Shown here: positions 1 through 8,824 of the stretch, one piece after another
Layout: every line of letters starts with the position of its first letter
Position numbering within the stretch: the stretch's first letter is position 1
Assembly: GCF_005047655.1 (NCBI RefSeq)
Contig: NZ_SUKF01000001.1
Location: 55,394-119,393, forward strand
Direction of reading: 5' to 3'
From: Sinimarinibacterium arenosum
GTDB lineage: Bacteria; Pseudomonadota; Gammaproteobacteria; Nevskiales; Nevskiaceae
DNA length: 64,000 bases
Made by a program: the position numbers and the translations under genes
Notes under the pieces: generated by a model
Told to the model about the DNA's origin: nothing
The model's database searches: none
The model's input: the letters and a program-made list of their open reading frames with translations, nothing else

Positions 1-2628
1 GCCGAGCTGCTGCCGGCGAAAGTCATCGTCGTCACCGCACCGACGGGTTACGGCAAGACCGTTCTGCAGACCGCGCTGTTTCGTCATGTGCGTTCGGGGA
101 GCGGGCGCGCGATCTGGGTGGGACTGGACGAAAGAGACCAGAGCACCGAACGTGTGCTCAGCATTCTTGAGCAGGCCCTGCTGGAAGAGCAGGATGCCCT
201 GAATCCCGCTGCCGCTGTGCATCAGAGCGACGAAGCGGTGGAGGCGCGGATTGAGGCATTGCTCGACACGATCGCCGAGTTGAAGGGGCCAACGGTTCTT
301 TTCATCGATAACCTCAGCTACTGCGAAGACGACACCTTGCGGACCCTGCTCGACGCTCTGGCGTTGCGCACGGCGGACACCCTGTACCTGGTCTTTGCCG
401 GCGGGCGTGAGCCGCCGATGAACGTGGCGCGACTGAAACTGCAAGGCCAGCTGCGGACGATCACGTTCTCCGATCTGTCGCTGCATCTGGCCGAGACCCG
501 CAGCCTGCTCGGCGACGACTTGTGTGAGCGCCTCGGGGATGACGGTGTGAACGCCGTGCTGCGGCAGAGCGAGGGCTGGCCGGCGGCGGTGCGTCTGATG
601 CAGATTGTCCTGAGTGCATCCACCGATCCGATCGAAGCGCTGAAGACATTCTCCGGATCGGATGTCGATCTCGCCGAGATGCTCAATCGTCAGGTCCTGG
701 CCGATTTTCCTGAGACGATTCGACGGTTCCTGCTGGAAACGGCGCATCTGCGCACCTTCTGCGTCGCGCTGTGCCGGCAGGTTACCGGAGACGAAAGCGC
801 GGTAGATCACGTCACCTATCTGCTGCGGCACAACGTGTTTGTCATTCCACTGGACCGCAATCGTTCGTGGTACCGACTGCATGGCCTGTTCCGGGAATTT
901 CTGGTCGCCGAGGCCCAGCGCACACTGACCCCGCAGCGCCTGCACGAAGTGCAGGTCCGCGCGGCGGAATGGTGTGAACAGGCAGGGTATTGGTCCGATG
1001 CCATCGACTATGCGCTGGCGGCCCCCGCGCCGGATGTCGCAGCAGACATCCTTGAACGCGTCGCGCCGAGATTCGTCAGAGATCGCGGCGATTTGCATCG
1101 CTTTATCGCCTGGGTGGAGCGGCTGCGCGCTGCAGGAGCCACCGTCCATCGCGAGACCGAGTTCTGGTACGTGTGGGCGCTGGTGTTCCATCGCCGATAC
1201 GCGTTCGCGCGTCAGCAGCTTGAGCCGCTGGCGGCGCGGATCGCCACCGAAGCTGCGAACCACGCCGATGCACGCAGCGCCGAAATGCTGCGGCGCCTGG
1301 AGATCATTCGAGTCACCGTCGATATCTATGTCGATCGCCTGGAGGAAGCTGAAATCCTCGGCCGACACTGGCTCGCCTCGCGCGGAAATGACGATCCTTT
1401 CGATGTGGCGACGGTTGCCTCCGCCTGTGGCACGAGCCGGACCGCTGCGTTCGACATCGCGGGAGCGCGCGAGTTTTTTGCGATTGCGCAGCAGAGCATT
1501 GCACAAGCCCAGAGTGACTATGGCGAGAGCTGGGTGGGCACCTTGTCGGCGGCGAATTCCATTCTGGAAGGTGACTTTGCGCTGGCCTACGAGCGCCTCG
1601 AGCGCACGCTGGAGCGTGTACGTCAGGATCTGGGCGACAGTGCCGGCATGACGGGAACCGTCGCTTTTGTCGCCGCGCGATGTGCGGTCGAAGTTGGCGA
1701 AGATGCCAAGGCGCGTGAGTGGCTCGAACTCGGGATGCGGTGGGCGCAGAACTACGGCGTGGTCGACACCGTTGTGCACGGGCTCGACGCAGCGCTCAAG
1801 CTGTGGGCCTCGACGCTCGGGTATGCCGTTTCAATCACGCAGATGCGCGAGATCGTTGACAGCTACCCACCCAGGGCGGGGTTCGTGTTTTCGTGCCTGC
1901 TGACCCAGAGACTGGTGCGCCTGGGGCGCGTCGATGATGCGTTGCTTGAGTTCAGCAAGATTGCAGGCCCTGGGCCCGATGACGAGCCGCCGCTCTCACG
2001 TGTGCCCATGGCGCGCTTTGCCCTCGTGCAAACACGCATCGAGCTGGATATCGCCACGGGGCACCTGCGTCAGGCCGAGGCCCGCATCGCGGAGGAGACC
2101 AAGCTTGCGCGTACTGATGGACGTTGGGGTCATCTGGTCGATCTCGCGCTCGCGGAGATGGCCGTCAGTCTGTGCAGCCAGAACCACGCAGCTGCGGCAC
2201 GGCATCTGACCCGTGCGATTACCTGTGCGGCCAAGCGCCGATATATCCGTCCGTTTCGTGATCGAACCGAATTGATTGCGGGGTTGGTCAACCAGACCAA
2301 ACCGCAGAGCTGGGGCTTTGCACTGGACGAAGAGCGCGCGTTCTTTCGGGAAGTCTGCCGGATGCTGCCGATCGCCAACAGTCATCTGCTCGAGCAGTTG
2401 GAGCGTCTGGATGTGGAGGCACAGTTGCTGGAGACGCCGACGCCGCGCGAACTGGAGCTGTTGTCGCTGATTGAAGCGGGATTGTCGAATCAGCAGTTGG
2501 CTGATCGTTTGTCTGTGTCGGTGGCGACGGTGAAATGGCACTTGTACAACCTGTACGCCAAGCTCGGTGTGTCGAGTCGCGCCGCGGCGCTGGCCAAGGG
2601 ACGCGCGCTGAATCTGCTTTCGCGCTGA
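1..2628 (+). CDS. LuxR-family, MalT-like (LAL) ATP-dependent transcriptional activator, 5'-truncated by window
   Basis: The frame is open from base 1, so the true start lies outside the window. The first in-frame GTG at 88 falls after the Walker A motif (A-P-T-G-Y-G-K-T, bases 37-60) and cannot be the start. The visible 875 residues show an N-terminal STAND-type ATPase, a long helical TPR-like middle and a C-terminal LuxR helix-turn-helix of about 60 residues (P-R-E-L-E-L-L-S-L-I-E-A-G-L-S-N-Q-Q-L-A then V-A-T-V-K-W-H-L). This is the MalT/AlkS architecture: an inducer and ATP drive oligomerisation and promoter activation. It converges on the aldehyde dehydrogenase/acyl-CoA ligase operon with 61 bp between stops, so that operon is a natural candidate target (inference). 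Confidence 0.9.
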   Translation, partial: AELLPAKVIVVTAPTGYGKTVLQTALFRHVRSGSGRAIWVGLDERDQSTERVLSILEQALLEEQDALNPAAAVHQSDEAVEARIEALLDTIAELKGPTVLFIDNLSYCEDDTLRTLLDALALRTADTLYLVFAGGREPPMNVARLKLQGQLRTITFSDLSLHLAETRSLLGDDLCERLGDDGVNAVLRQSEGWPAAVRLMQIVLSASTDPIEALKTFSGSDVDLAEMLNRQVLADFPETIRRFLLETAHLRTFCVALCRQVTGDESAVDHVTYLLRHNVFVIPLDRNRSWYRLHGLFREFLVAEAQRTLTPQRLHEVQVRAAEWCEQAGYWSDAIDYALAAPAPDVAADILERVAPRFVRDRGDLHRFIAWVERLRAAGATVHRETEFWYVWALVFHRRYAFARQQLEPLAARIATEAANHADARSAEMLRRLEIIRVTVDIYVDRLEEAEILGRHWLASRGNDDPFDVATVASACGTSRTAAFDIAGAREFFAIAQQSIAQAQSDYGESWVGTLSAANSILEGDFALAYERLERTLERVRQDLGDSAGMTGTVAFVAARCAVEVGEDAKAREWLELGMRWAQNYGVVDTVVHGLDAALKLWASTLGYAVSITQMREIVDSYPPRAGFVFSCLLTQRLVRLGRVDDALLEFSKIAGPGPDDEPPLSRVPMARFALVQTRIELDIATGHLRQAEARIAEETKLARTDGRWGHLVDLALAEMAVSLCSQNHAAAARHLTRAITCAAKRRYIRPFRDRTELIAGLVNQTKPQSWGFALDEERAFFREVCRMLPIANSHLLEQLERLDVEAQLLETPTPRELELLSLIEAGLSNQQLADRLSVSVATVKWHLYNLYAKLGVSSRAAALAKGRALNLLSR

Positions 2629-2689
2629 TTCAATTGGGAAGGGAGGCCGCCGGCGCATCCGACGGCGCTCCGAATTCTCCAGCGTGGTG

Positions 2690-4246
2690 TCAGGCCACCG
2701 CGCGCATTTGATTCGACCAGAAGGGTTTGCGCAGTTCGGTTTTGAGGATCTTGCCGGCGCCGGAGACCGGGAGCGACTCAAGGATCTCGATGCTGCGGGG
2801 ACACTTGTACCCGGCAATCAGCGTGCGGCAGTGCGCGTACAGATCGTCCTGCGTGACGTGGGCACCCGACTTGAGCACGATTGCGGCATGCACCCGCTCG
2901 CCCATGTCGGGATCCGGGATGCCGATGACCGCGCAGGCCGACACGGAAGGATGTTTTGCGATGGCGTTTTCGACTTCCACGCTGTACACGTTCTCGCCGC
3001 CGGAGATGATCATGTCCTTCAGGCGGTCGACGATGAATACATAGCCCTCGCTGTCCATGAAGCCCATGTCGCCGGTATGCATCCAGCCACCTTTCAAAGC
3101 CGCCTGCGTCGCTTCGGGTTTGTTCAGGTAGCCTTGCATGACGTTTGGTCCGCGCGCGACGATTTCACCGATCTCGCCGCGTGGGCATTCGCGATCCTCT
3201 GCGTCAACGACGCGGATCTGCACATGAAAGCTCGCACGTCCGGCTGCGCGCAGCTTGTCCTTGTGCTGGCCATCCGCGCGATGCATCGAGAATGGCAGGA
3301 CGGTCATGACGGCTGCAGTCTCGGTCATTCCATAGACTTGCATCAGGCTGGCGGTGGGGATCGTCGCCATCGTTCGGAGCAGCAGTGTTTCAGAGGCCGG
3401 CGAAGCCCCATACATGATTCGCCGAATGCTGCGCGTATCGCGCTCGGAAGTCGCCGGAAAATCGACCAGCATCTGCAGCATCGCGGGCACCAGCAGCAGA
3501 TCGCTGATTTGATGCCGCTCGACGAGGTCCAGCACGATTTCGGGTCGGAATGTCGGAACGATCACATGTACGCCGCCGCGCAGCAGCAGACAGGTCATCA
3601 TCATCATGTCTGCGAGATGGAACATCGGCGCTGCATGTAGGCCGACGGCATCTGCCGGCAGTGCACCCTCCGCCAGTAGCGCCAGTGCCGAGGTGCAAAT
3701 ATTCAGGTGCGTCAGCATGACGCCCTTGGGCGTGCCGGTCGTGCCCCCGGTGTAGAAAATTCCAAACAATGCATCGCCGCCAATGCCGAGATCGGGAATG
3801 GGGGTGCTTTTTTCGATCAGCGCCTCGTGGCTTTCCGTGTCTGCCGGCGCACCGTGATCCCCGATGTGGATCACGGTGCGAACGGATGCTGCGCCACGCC
3901 GGATTTCGTCCAGCATCGGGGTGAACGTGTCGTCGACGATCAATGCCACACACTGCGAGTCGTTCAGTGAGTAGATGATCTCCTGCGCGCTCCAGCGGAA
4001 GTTCGCCGGATTGACTACCGCGCCGATCCACGCCAGTGCCAGGTACGACTCCAGATAGCGATCGGAGTTGAGCGACAAGATGCAGACACGGTCCCCGCAC
4101 CCGATGCCAAGCGAGGTGTATCCACCCGCCAGTCGGGCCACACGATCGTGCAACTGCCTGAACGTGCGGATCCGGTTGTTGCAGACCGTCGCAACGGCAT
4201 CCGGCCGTTGTTGAAGTGCGCGGTGTAATCCCTGGGTGAATTGCAT
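2690..4246 (-). CDS. Acyl-CoA synthetase (AMP-binding, fatty acid--CoA ligase class)
   Basis: This 518-residue ANL-superfamily enzyme should activate a carboxylic acid with ATP to an acyl-adenylate and then to acyl-CoA. The P-loop F-Y-T-G-G-T-T-G-T-P-K-G-V is at about residues 164-176. It is followed by Y-G-M-T-E, the hinge region T-G-D plus D-R-L-K-D-M-I-I-S-G-G-E-N, and the C-terminal G-K-I-L-K with the catalytic lysine. No signal peptide or membrane segment is seen, so it is cytosolic. It lies 23 bp downstream of the aldehyde dehydrogenase on the same strand; together they would convert aldehyde to acid to acyl-CoA. Chain length cannot be read from the sequence. Confidence 0.93.
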   Translation of the reverse strand: MQFTQGLHRALQQRPDAVATVCNNRIRTFRQLHDRVARLAGGYTSLGIGCGDRVCILSLNSDRYLESYLALAWIGAVVNPANFRWSAQEIIYSLNDSQCVALIVDDTFTPMLDEIRRGAASVRTVIHIGDHGAPADTESHEALIEKSTPIPDLGIGGDALFGIFYTGGTTGTPKGVMLTHLNICTSALALLAEGALPADAVGLHAAPMFHLADMMMMTCLLLRGGVHVIVPTFRPEIVLDLVERHQISDLLLVPAMLQMLVDFPATSERDTRSIRRIMYGASPASETLLLRTMATIPTASLMQVYGMTETAAVMTVLPFSMHRADGQHKDKLRAAGRASFHVQIRVVDAEDRECPRGEIGEIVARGPNVMQGYLNKPEATQAALKGGWMHTGDMGFMDSEGYVFIVDRLKDMIISGGENVYSVEVENAIAKHPSVSACAVIGIPDPDMGERVHAAIVLKSGAHVTQDDLYAHCRTLIAGYKCPRSIEILESLPVSGAGKILKTELRKPFWSNQMRAVA

Positions 4247-4269
4247 CTCAGCTCCGGCGCCAGTGCGGA

Positions 4270-5751
4270 CTACGCGATGTTGACGATGACGGTTTTCGTC
4301 TCGAGATAGTGGGCAAACACATCCTCACTGTTCTCGCGACCCCAGCCGGACTGCTTGAAGCCGCCAAAGGGCAGATTCGGATCGGGCGCGAGCTGGGTGT
4401 TGATCCAGACCGTGCCGGCCTGGATGCGACGGGCCAGCTGGTGTGCCTTGCTCAGATCGCGCGTGTAGATGTGCGCTCCCAGGCCGTAGTCGCTGTCATT
4501 GGCAAATGCGGCGAGTTCGTCAATGTCGTCATACGGCGTGGCAGTCAGGACCGGGCCGAATACTTCCTCCCGGTATGCCGGATTTTCGCGATCGGACGTG
4601 ACGAGAATCGTGGGTTGCACGAAATAGCCTTCGCGGTCGACACGGCCGCCACCGGAATGCACTGCGGCGCCGGCATTCACGCCCGCCTGCACCTTGCCAA
4701 GCACAGAGTCGAGCTGGCGCTGGCTGACGACGGGGCCCAGCATCGAGTCAGGCTCGAGTCCGGCGCCAATCTTGAACGAGGCGCCGACGGCGGCGATGCC
4801 GTCGAGCACCTGGTCGAACAGCTTGCGCGGCGCGAAAAGGCGCGTGCCGGCAAAGCAGATCTGTCCGCTGTTGACGAAGACGGCTTGCGCCGCACCGGGA
4901 ATCGCCGATTCCAGGTTCGCGTCCGGCAGGATGATCGTGGGCGACTTGCCGCCGAGTTCGAGCGTTACCCGTTTCAGATCGCGCGAGGCGCAGGCGGCGA
5001 TGTGCTTGCCGACCGGCGTCGACCCGGTGAAACTGATCTTGGCAATGCCAGGATGATCGACGATGTGCTGGCCGGTGCTGCCATCGCCGAGCACGACGTT
5101 GACCACGCCCTTCGGGAATCCGGCGGCATCGATCAGCTCCGCCAGTTTGAGCAGCGAGTATGGCGTCTGCTCGGCGGGCTTGATCACGACTGTGCAGCCT
5201 GCGGCCAGCGCCGGGGCCAGCTTCCAGATCGCCAGAACCAGCGGGAAGTTCCACGGCACGATTGCGCCGACCACGCCGACGGGATCGCGCAAGGTGTATG
5301 CGTGTGTGGTTCCGGCCGGCAGCATGGCCGGCGCCAACTGTCGGCCGGACAGCTTGGATGGCCAGCCTGCGAAGTAGCGCAACCACTGGACGCAGACGGG
5401 CACGTCGAGCGTGCTGGAAAATGCAATCGGCTTGCCGTTGTCGAGCGATTCAATTGCGGCCAGCTCGGACGCGTGTTGTTCCACCAGGTTGGCAAGACGG
5501 TGCAGCAAGGCCTCCCGACCCAGCGGCGGCAACCCCGCCCAGGCCGGATCGTTGAAGGCGGCGGTTGCGGCCTGGACCGCGTGATCGACGCTCGCGGCGG
5601 TGCTGCGGGGGATACTGCCGAGAACGCGCTCGCTGGACGGATCGCGAACTTCGATCCGTTCGGCGGAAGCATCATCCACCCACGCTCCGCCAATGAAATT
5701 GAGTCCTGCCGGCAGACGCAAGGACGGACTGACTTGTTCGGGTGCGTTCAT
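4270..5751 (-). CDS. NAD(P)+-dependent aldehyde dehydrogenase
   Basis: This 493-residue protein has the usual ALDH-superfamily length. It oxidises an aldehyde to the carboxylate. Visible motifs are P-W-N-F-P (Asn168), K-P-A-E (Lys191, cofactor), F-T-G-S-T-P-V-G-K, L-E-L-G-G-K-S-P (general base Glu265) and G-Q-I-C-F-A-G (catalytic Cys299). The start is supported by a strong Shine-Dalgarno AGGAGGAG just upstream of the ATG. It is the first gene of a two-gene operon with the acyl-CoA ligase. The substrate is unknown; a medium- or long-chain or aromatic aldehyde fits the partner enzyme. Confidence 0.94.
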   Translation of the reverse strand: MNAPEQVSPSLRLPAGLNFIGGAWVDDASAERIEVRDPSSERVLGSIPRSTAASVDHAVQAATAAFNDPAWAGLPPLGREALLHRLANLVEQHASELAAIESLDNGKPIAFSSTLDVPVCVQWLRYFAGWPSKLSGRQLAPAMLPAGTTHAYTLRDPVGVVGAIVPWNFPLVLAIWKLAPALAAGCTVVIKPAEQTPYSLLKLAELIDAAGFPKGVVNVVLGDGSTGQHIVDHPGIAKISFTGSTPVGKHIAACASRDLKRVTLELGGKSPTIILPDANLESAIPGAAQAVFVNSGQICFAGTRLFAPRKLFDQVLDGIAAVGASFKIGAGLEPDSMLGPVVSQRQLDSVLGKVQAGVNAGAAVHSGGGRVDREGYFVQPTILVTSDRENPAYREEVFGPVLTATPYDDIDELAAFANDSDYGLGAHIYTRDLSKAHQLARRIQAGTVWINTQLAPDPNLPFGGFKQSGWGRENSEDVFAHYLETKTVIVNIA

Positions 5752-5994
5752 GACTCCTCCTGTATGGCGCTGGGTGCGCTTCTAAGATCGAGTATCTGCG
5801 GCTGCCAGAAATAGGCCCCATACCAAAGTCGTGCTTTTATCGGTGAGGTTCGCCGACGGCCCCCTATCTGGACGAGCACATAACTTCAGCGACGCAGGAG
5901 AGTCAGCGGCAGCGCCGAGTTTCAGTCGAACGCTCGCTCACAGCGGAGCGCTTTCCGGCTGATTCACGCAGGAAAACAATGGCTTGTGGCTTAT

Positions 5995-6071
5995 TGGTGG
6001 GCCCAGCAGGACTTGAACCTGCAACCAAAAGATTATGAGTCTTCTGCTCTAACCAATTGAGCTATAGGCCC
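5995..6071 (-). tRNA. tRNA-Ile2 (anticodon CAT, lysidine type), CCA encoded
   Basis: The minus strand folds as a full cloverleaf. The acceptor stem is GGGCCTA with TGGGCCC (one G-T wobble), followed by discriminator A and encoded CCA. The D-arm starts TAGCTC, the anticodon loop is CTCATAA with anticodon CAT, and the T-loop is GGTTCAAGTCC. CAT could read Met or, after lysidine modification, Ile AUA. C4:G69 and C5:G68 pairs are present; these are recognised TilS determinants in E. coli tRNA-Ile2. The anticodon-arm and T-arm context also resembles bacterial Ile2 rather than elongator Met, so Ile2 is preferred. Confidence 0.88.
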
Positions 6072-6115
6072 CGTGTCTTGCGGTGCGTGCATTCGCATGT
6101 CGACAGCAGGCGCGG

Positions 6116-6121
6116 ATTGTA
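6116..6121 (-). promoter_or_regulatory. Probable -10 element of the tRNA promoter
   Basis: The minus strand reads TACAAT followed by CCGCGCC about 45 bases before the tRNA 5' end. No good -35 is seen at 16-18 bases. A near-identical TACAAT plus GC-rich discriminator precedes prfC. Confidence 0.35.
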
Positions 6122-6282
6122 GCCCAACGCTGATCCAAGGCGGGACCGACCTGATCTGGAATGCAGGGTCGACGTGCGCGATGTGGCAGCGCTACGATCC
6201 ATTCAGCGCCGGGCGGCCACGCCGGTACAGCTGATGAAAAGAATGCGCACGACAGCATGCGATGCGCTGGAGGAGAGATGAG

Positions 6283-8682
6283 ATGAGTGTTCAAGCACGG
6301 GGCGCGTTGCGCCTGGCAATGCTATTGGTCTGGGTCGTAGGTGTTGCGGGTTGCCGGAGTGAGGCGGTCGATGGCAGCGGCGGCAGTCCGGGTTCTGGCG
6401 GCGTGCCTGAGCCGCAGGTCTCGATTGACGATGAAGTCGGCGCCGCCGCGAATACGGCGGATCGCTGCGATCCGATCAATCCCGAATACTGCATGTTCCC
6501 GTGGCCGAACGATCATTTCACCGTGGCAGACGACGCTTCGGATACGGGCCGGCGCCTGAACCTGCAACTGGCGTCAATGCCGCGCAATGTGTTGTTGAAG
6601 CCGTTGATTCCGGACGAGTGGAACCGCAATGACGGGTTCTCTCCAGGGCAGCTGATTCTGGCGCGCATTCCCGGTGTGGACTTGGCGACGACCGGTGCGG
6701 TGCCGATCACGGACATCGCGGACAGCTATCGCGCGGACCAGCCGATCGTGGTGATTGATGCCGATACCCTGCAGCGCCAGCTGATCTGGTCGGAGCTGGA
6801 TGCCAACATCACGCATACCACACTGTGCGATCTGCCCGACCCGGTTGCCGTGGCGGCCGATCTGGTGGGAGCGGCGCCGCTGGGCACCTTGCTGACAACA
6901 GTGGCCGATACCTGCAATGCGCTGGGATTGCCGGACAATCCGCTGCCCGATCCGGGTCCGGCACTGATGATCCGTCCGGCGCGGAATTTTCAGGAAGGAC
7001 ATCGCTATATCGTCGCGCTGCGCAGGCTCAAGGATGCGGACGGCAACTTGATCGAGGCGTCGCCGGCATTCCGTATCTTCCGCGACAACCACGTCAGTGA
7101 CATTGCCGCGATCGACGACCGGCGTGCGCACATGGAGGCGCTGTTTGCGACGCTGTCCAAGGCGGGGATCGAACGTGCCGATCTGAATCTGGCCTGGGAT
7201 TTCACGGTTGCCAGCACCCGTAACAACAGCGCACGGGCGCTGCAGATGCGGGATGTGGCGTTTGATCAGCTGGGTGCAGCGGCGCCGACGTACAGCGTCG
7301 ATGCGGTGACGGATTTCACGCCGGATGAGAACGCCAACATCGCGCGTGAGGTTTCCGGCAGCGTCGCGGTTCCACTGTTTCTGAATCAGCCGAATGGCGC
7401 CGCGGGCTCGCGTCTGTATTACGGCCTGGAGGTGCTGGGCGGCAACCCGGACGCGCTGCCGCAGGTCAATCCGATCAGCGGCACGATGCAGGCGGACTAT
7501 ACCTGCCGGATTCCGCGTGCGGCCTACGACAGCACTGACGTGGCCACGGCAACGGCGGCAGTGCCGGCGCGACCGGCGCTATATGGCCACGGGCTGCTGG
7601 GTAGCCGCGACGAGGTCGGTGCCGGTAACGTCGGGGACATGGGGCAGGAGCACAACTTTGTGTTCTGTTCGGTGGACTGGATCGGCATGTCCAGCGGTGA
7701 CACGGTCAATGTACTGACGATCCTGCTGGACATGTCGAATTTTCCGAGTCTGGCTGATCGGGCACAGCAGGGCTTTCTGAACTTCATGTTCCTGGGCCGG
7801 GCCATGATCCATGCTGACGGCTTCTGCTCCAACGCGGCCTTCAGGGTCGGGGACAGCTGTGTGATCGATCGACAGCAGCTGTATTACGACGGCAATTCGC
7901 AGGGCGGCATCATGGGCGGCGCACTGGTTGCGTTGTCCCCGGACGTCCGTGCCGGCGTGCTCGGTGTGCCGGGCATGAACTATTCGACCCTGCTCCGGCG
8001 CAGCGTCGATTTCGATACCTACGCGGCCTTCATGTACTCGGCATATCCGGCGTCGCTGGATCAGAGTTTTGTGCTGTCGATGATCCAGATGCTATGGGAC
8101 CGCGCAGAGGCCAACGGCTATGTGCAGCACTTGCGTGCCGACGATCCGCTACCGAATACGCCGAGCAAGCGGGTGCTGTTGCATCCGGCATTCGGCGACC
8201 ATCAGGTTAGCATGTGGACGGCCGAGGTCGCGGCCCGCACGATCGGCGCCAAGATTCACTGTCCGGCGGTCGTCGGCGGGTCGAGTCCGCAGCGCGGCGA
8301 AAAAGTGCTGGCCGGTGCACATCCGCAGGTCGAAGCCGAGCCTGAGGCCGTGAACATTCACCGGCGTCATCCCGACGACGAGCCTTACTACGGCATTGAC
8401 TGCATGGGCGAGACGCACGACGGCTCGGCCATTGTGGTGTGGGATCGCGGACCGACGGCCAATCTTGACGGCTCACCACGCGAGGATGGCGTGGCGCCCC
8501 CCCCGATCAGCAACACACCGCCCCGGCCGGATCTGGGCTATGGCGGCGACCCGCACAGTGATCCGCGCAAGGACGTCAATGCGCGAGTCCAGAAGAGCGA
8601 ATTCCTCAAGCCGGGCGGGCGCGTCGTCAATGTCTGTGGTGCAGAGCCCTGCGCGACGCGGGAGTTCGATCCGACGCCGTAG
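6283..8682 (+). CDS. Large lipoprotein with an alpha/beta-hydrolase-like domain, function unknown
   Basis: The ATG at 6283 is chosen because GGAGGAGA ends six bases before it; an in-frame ATG at 6262 lies upstream of that site. The 799-residue product starts with a lipoprotein signal (hydrophobic L-A-M-L-L-V-W-V-V-G-V, lipobox V-A-G-C) and a Gly/Ser linker, so it should be a secreted lipoprotein. Near residue 540 there is G-N-S-Q-G, a nucleophile-elbow pattern, preceded by Y-G-H-G-L-L-G. A later segment contains L-H-P-A-F-G-D-H-Q-V, a plausible Asp/His region. This suggests an esterase or lipase fold, but no substrate can be named. It is monocistronic, followed by a strong stem-loop. Confidence 0.8.
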   Translation: MSVQARGALRLAMLLVWVVGVAGCRSEAVDGSGGSPGSGGVPEPQVSIDDEVGAAANTADRCDPINPEYCMFPWPNDHFTVADDASDTGRRLNLQLASMPRNVLLKPLIPDEWNRNDGFSPGQLILARIPGVDLATTGAVPITDIADSYRADQPIVVIDADTLQRQLIWSELDANITHTTLCDLPDPVAVAADLVGAAPLGTLLTTVADTCNALGLPDNPLPDPGPALMIRPARNFQEGHRYIVALRRLKDADGNLIEASPAFRIFRDNHVSDIAAIDDRRAHMEALFATLSKAGIERADLNLAWDFTVASTRNNSARALQMRDVAFDQLGAAAPTYSVDAVTDFTPDENANIAREVSGSVAVPLFLNQPNGAAGSRLYYGLEVLGGNPDALPQVNPISGTMQADYTCRIPRAAYDSTDVATATAAVPARPALYGHGLLGSRDEVGAGNVGDMGQEHNFVFCSVDWIGMSSGDTVNVLTILLDMSNFPSLADRAQQGFLNFMFLGRAMIHADGFCSNAAFRVGDSCVIDRQQLYYDGNSQGGIMGGALVALSPDVRAGVLGVPGMNYSTLLRRSVDFDTYAAFMYSAYPASLDQSFVLSMIQMLWDRAEANGYVQHLRADDPLPNTPSKRVLLHPAFGDHQVSMWTAEVAARTIGAKIHCPAVVGGSSPQRGEKVLAGAHPQVEAEPEAVNIHRRHPDDEPYYGIDCMGETHDGSAIVVWDRGPTANLDGSPREDGVAPPPISNTPPRPDLGYGGDPHSDPRKDVNARVQKSEFLKPGGRVVNVCGAEPCATREFDPTP

Positions 8683-8701
8683 TGCCTGATCGTGGCGTGG
8701 T

Positions 8702-8733
8702 TGCGGAGGCAGGCGCTGGCGCCAGCCTCCGCA
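8702..8733. terminator. Long GC-rich stem-loop after the lipoprotein gene
   Basis: Arms TGCGGAGGC and GCCTCCGCA enclose a second perfect stem GGCGC/GCGCC, with one A-A mismatch between stems and a 2-base loop. No T-run follows, so it is an atypical terminator or an mRNA-stabilising hairpin. Confidence 0.5.
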
Positions 8734-8824
8734 GCGGCCGGAGTGCGCGTAGCTCCGGGCCTGTCTAGAATGGACCAACGGCCGTTCCGGTAGCTGATCG
8801 GAGCGGGCCGCCACCGAGTCTGCG

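Noticed and set aside
4309..5814. A 501-codon open frame antisense to the aldehyde dehydrogenase gene
   Set aside because: It is fully antisense to a clear ALDH, has no recognisable domain, and arises from high-GC third-position bias.
5995..6071. Elongator tRNA-Met
   Set aside because: Acceptor C4:G69 and C5:G68 and arm context favour lysidine-type tRNA-Ile2.
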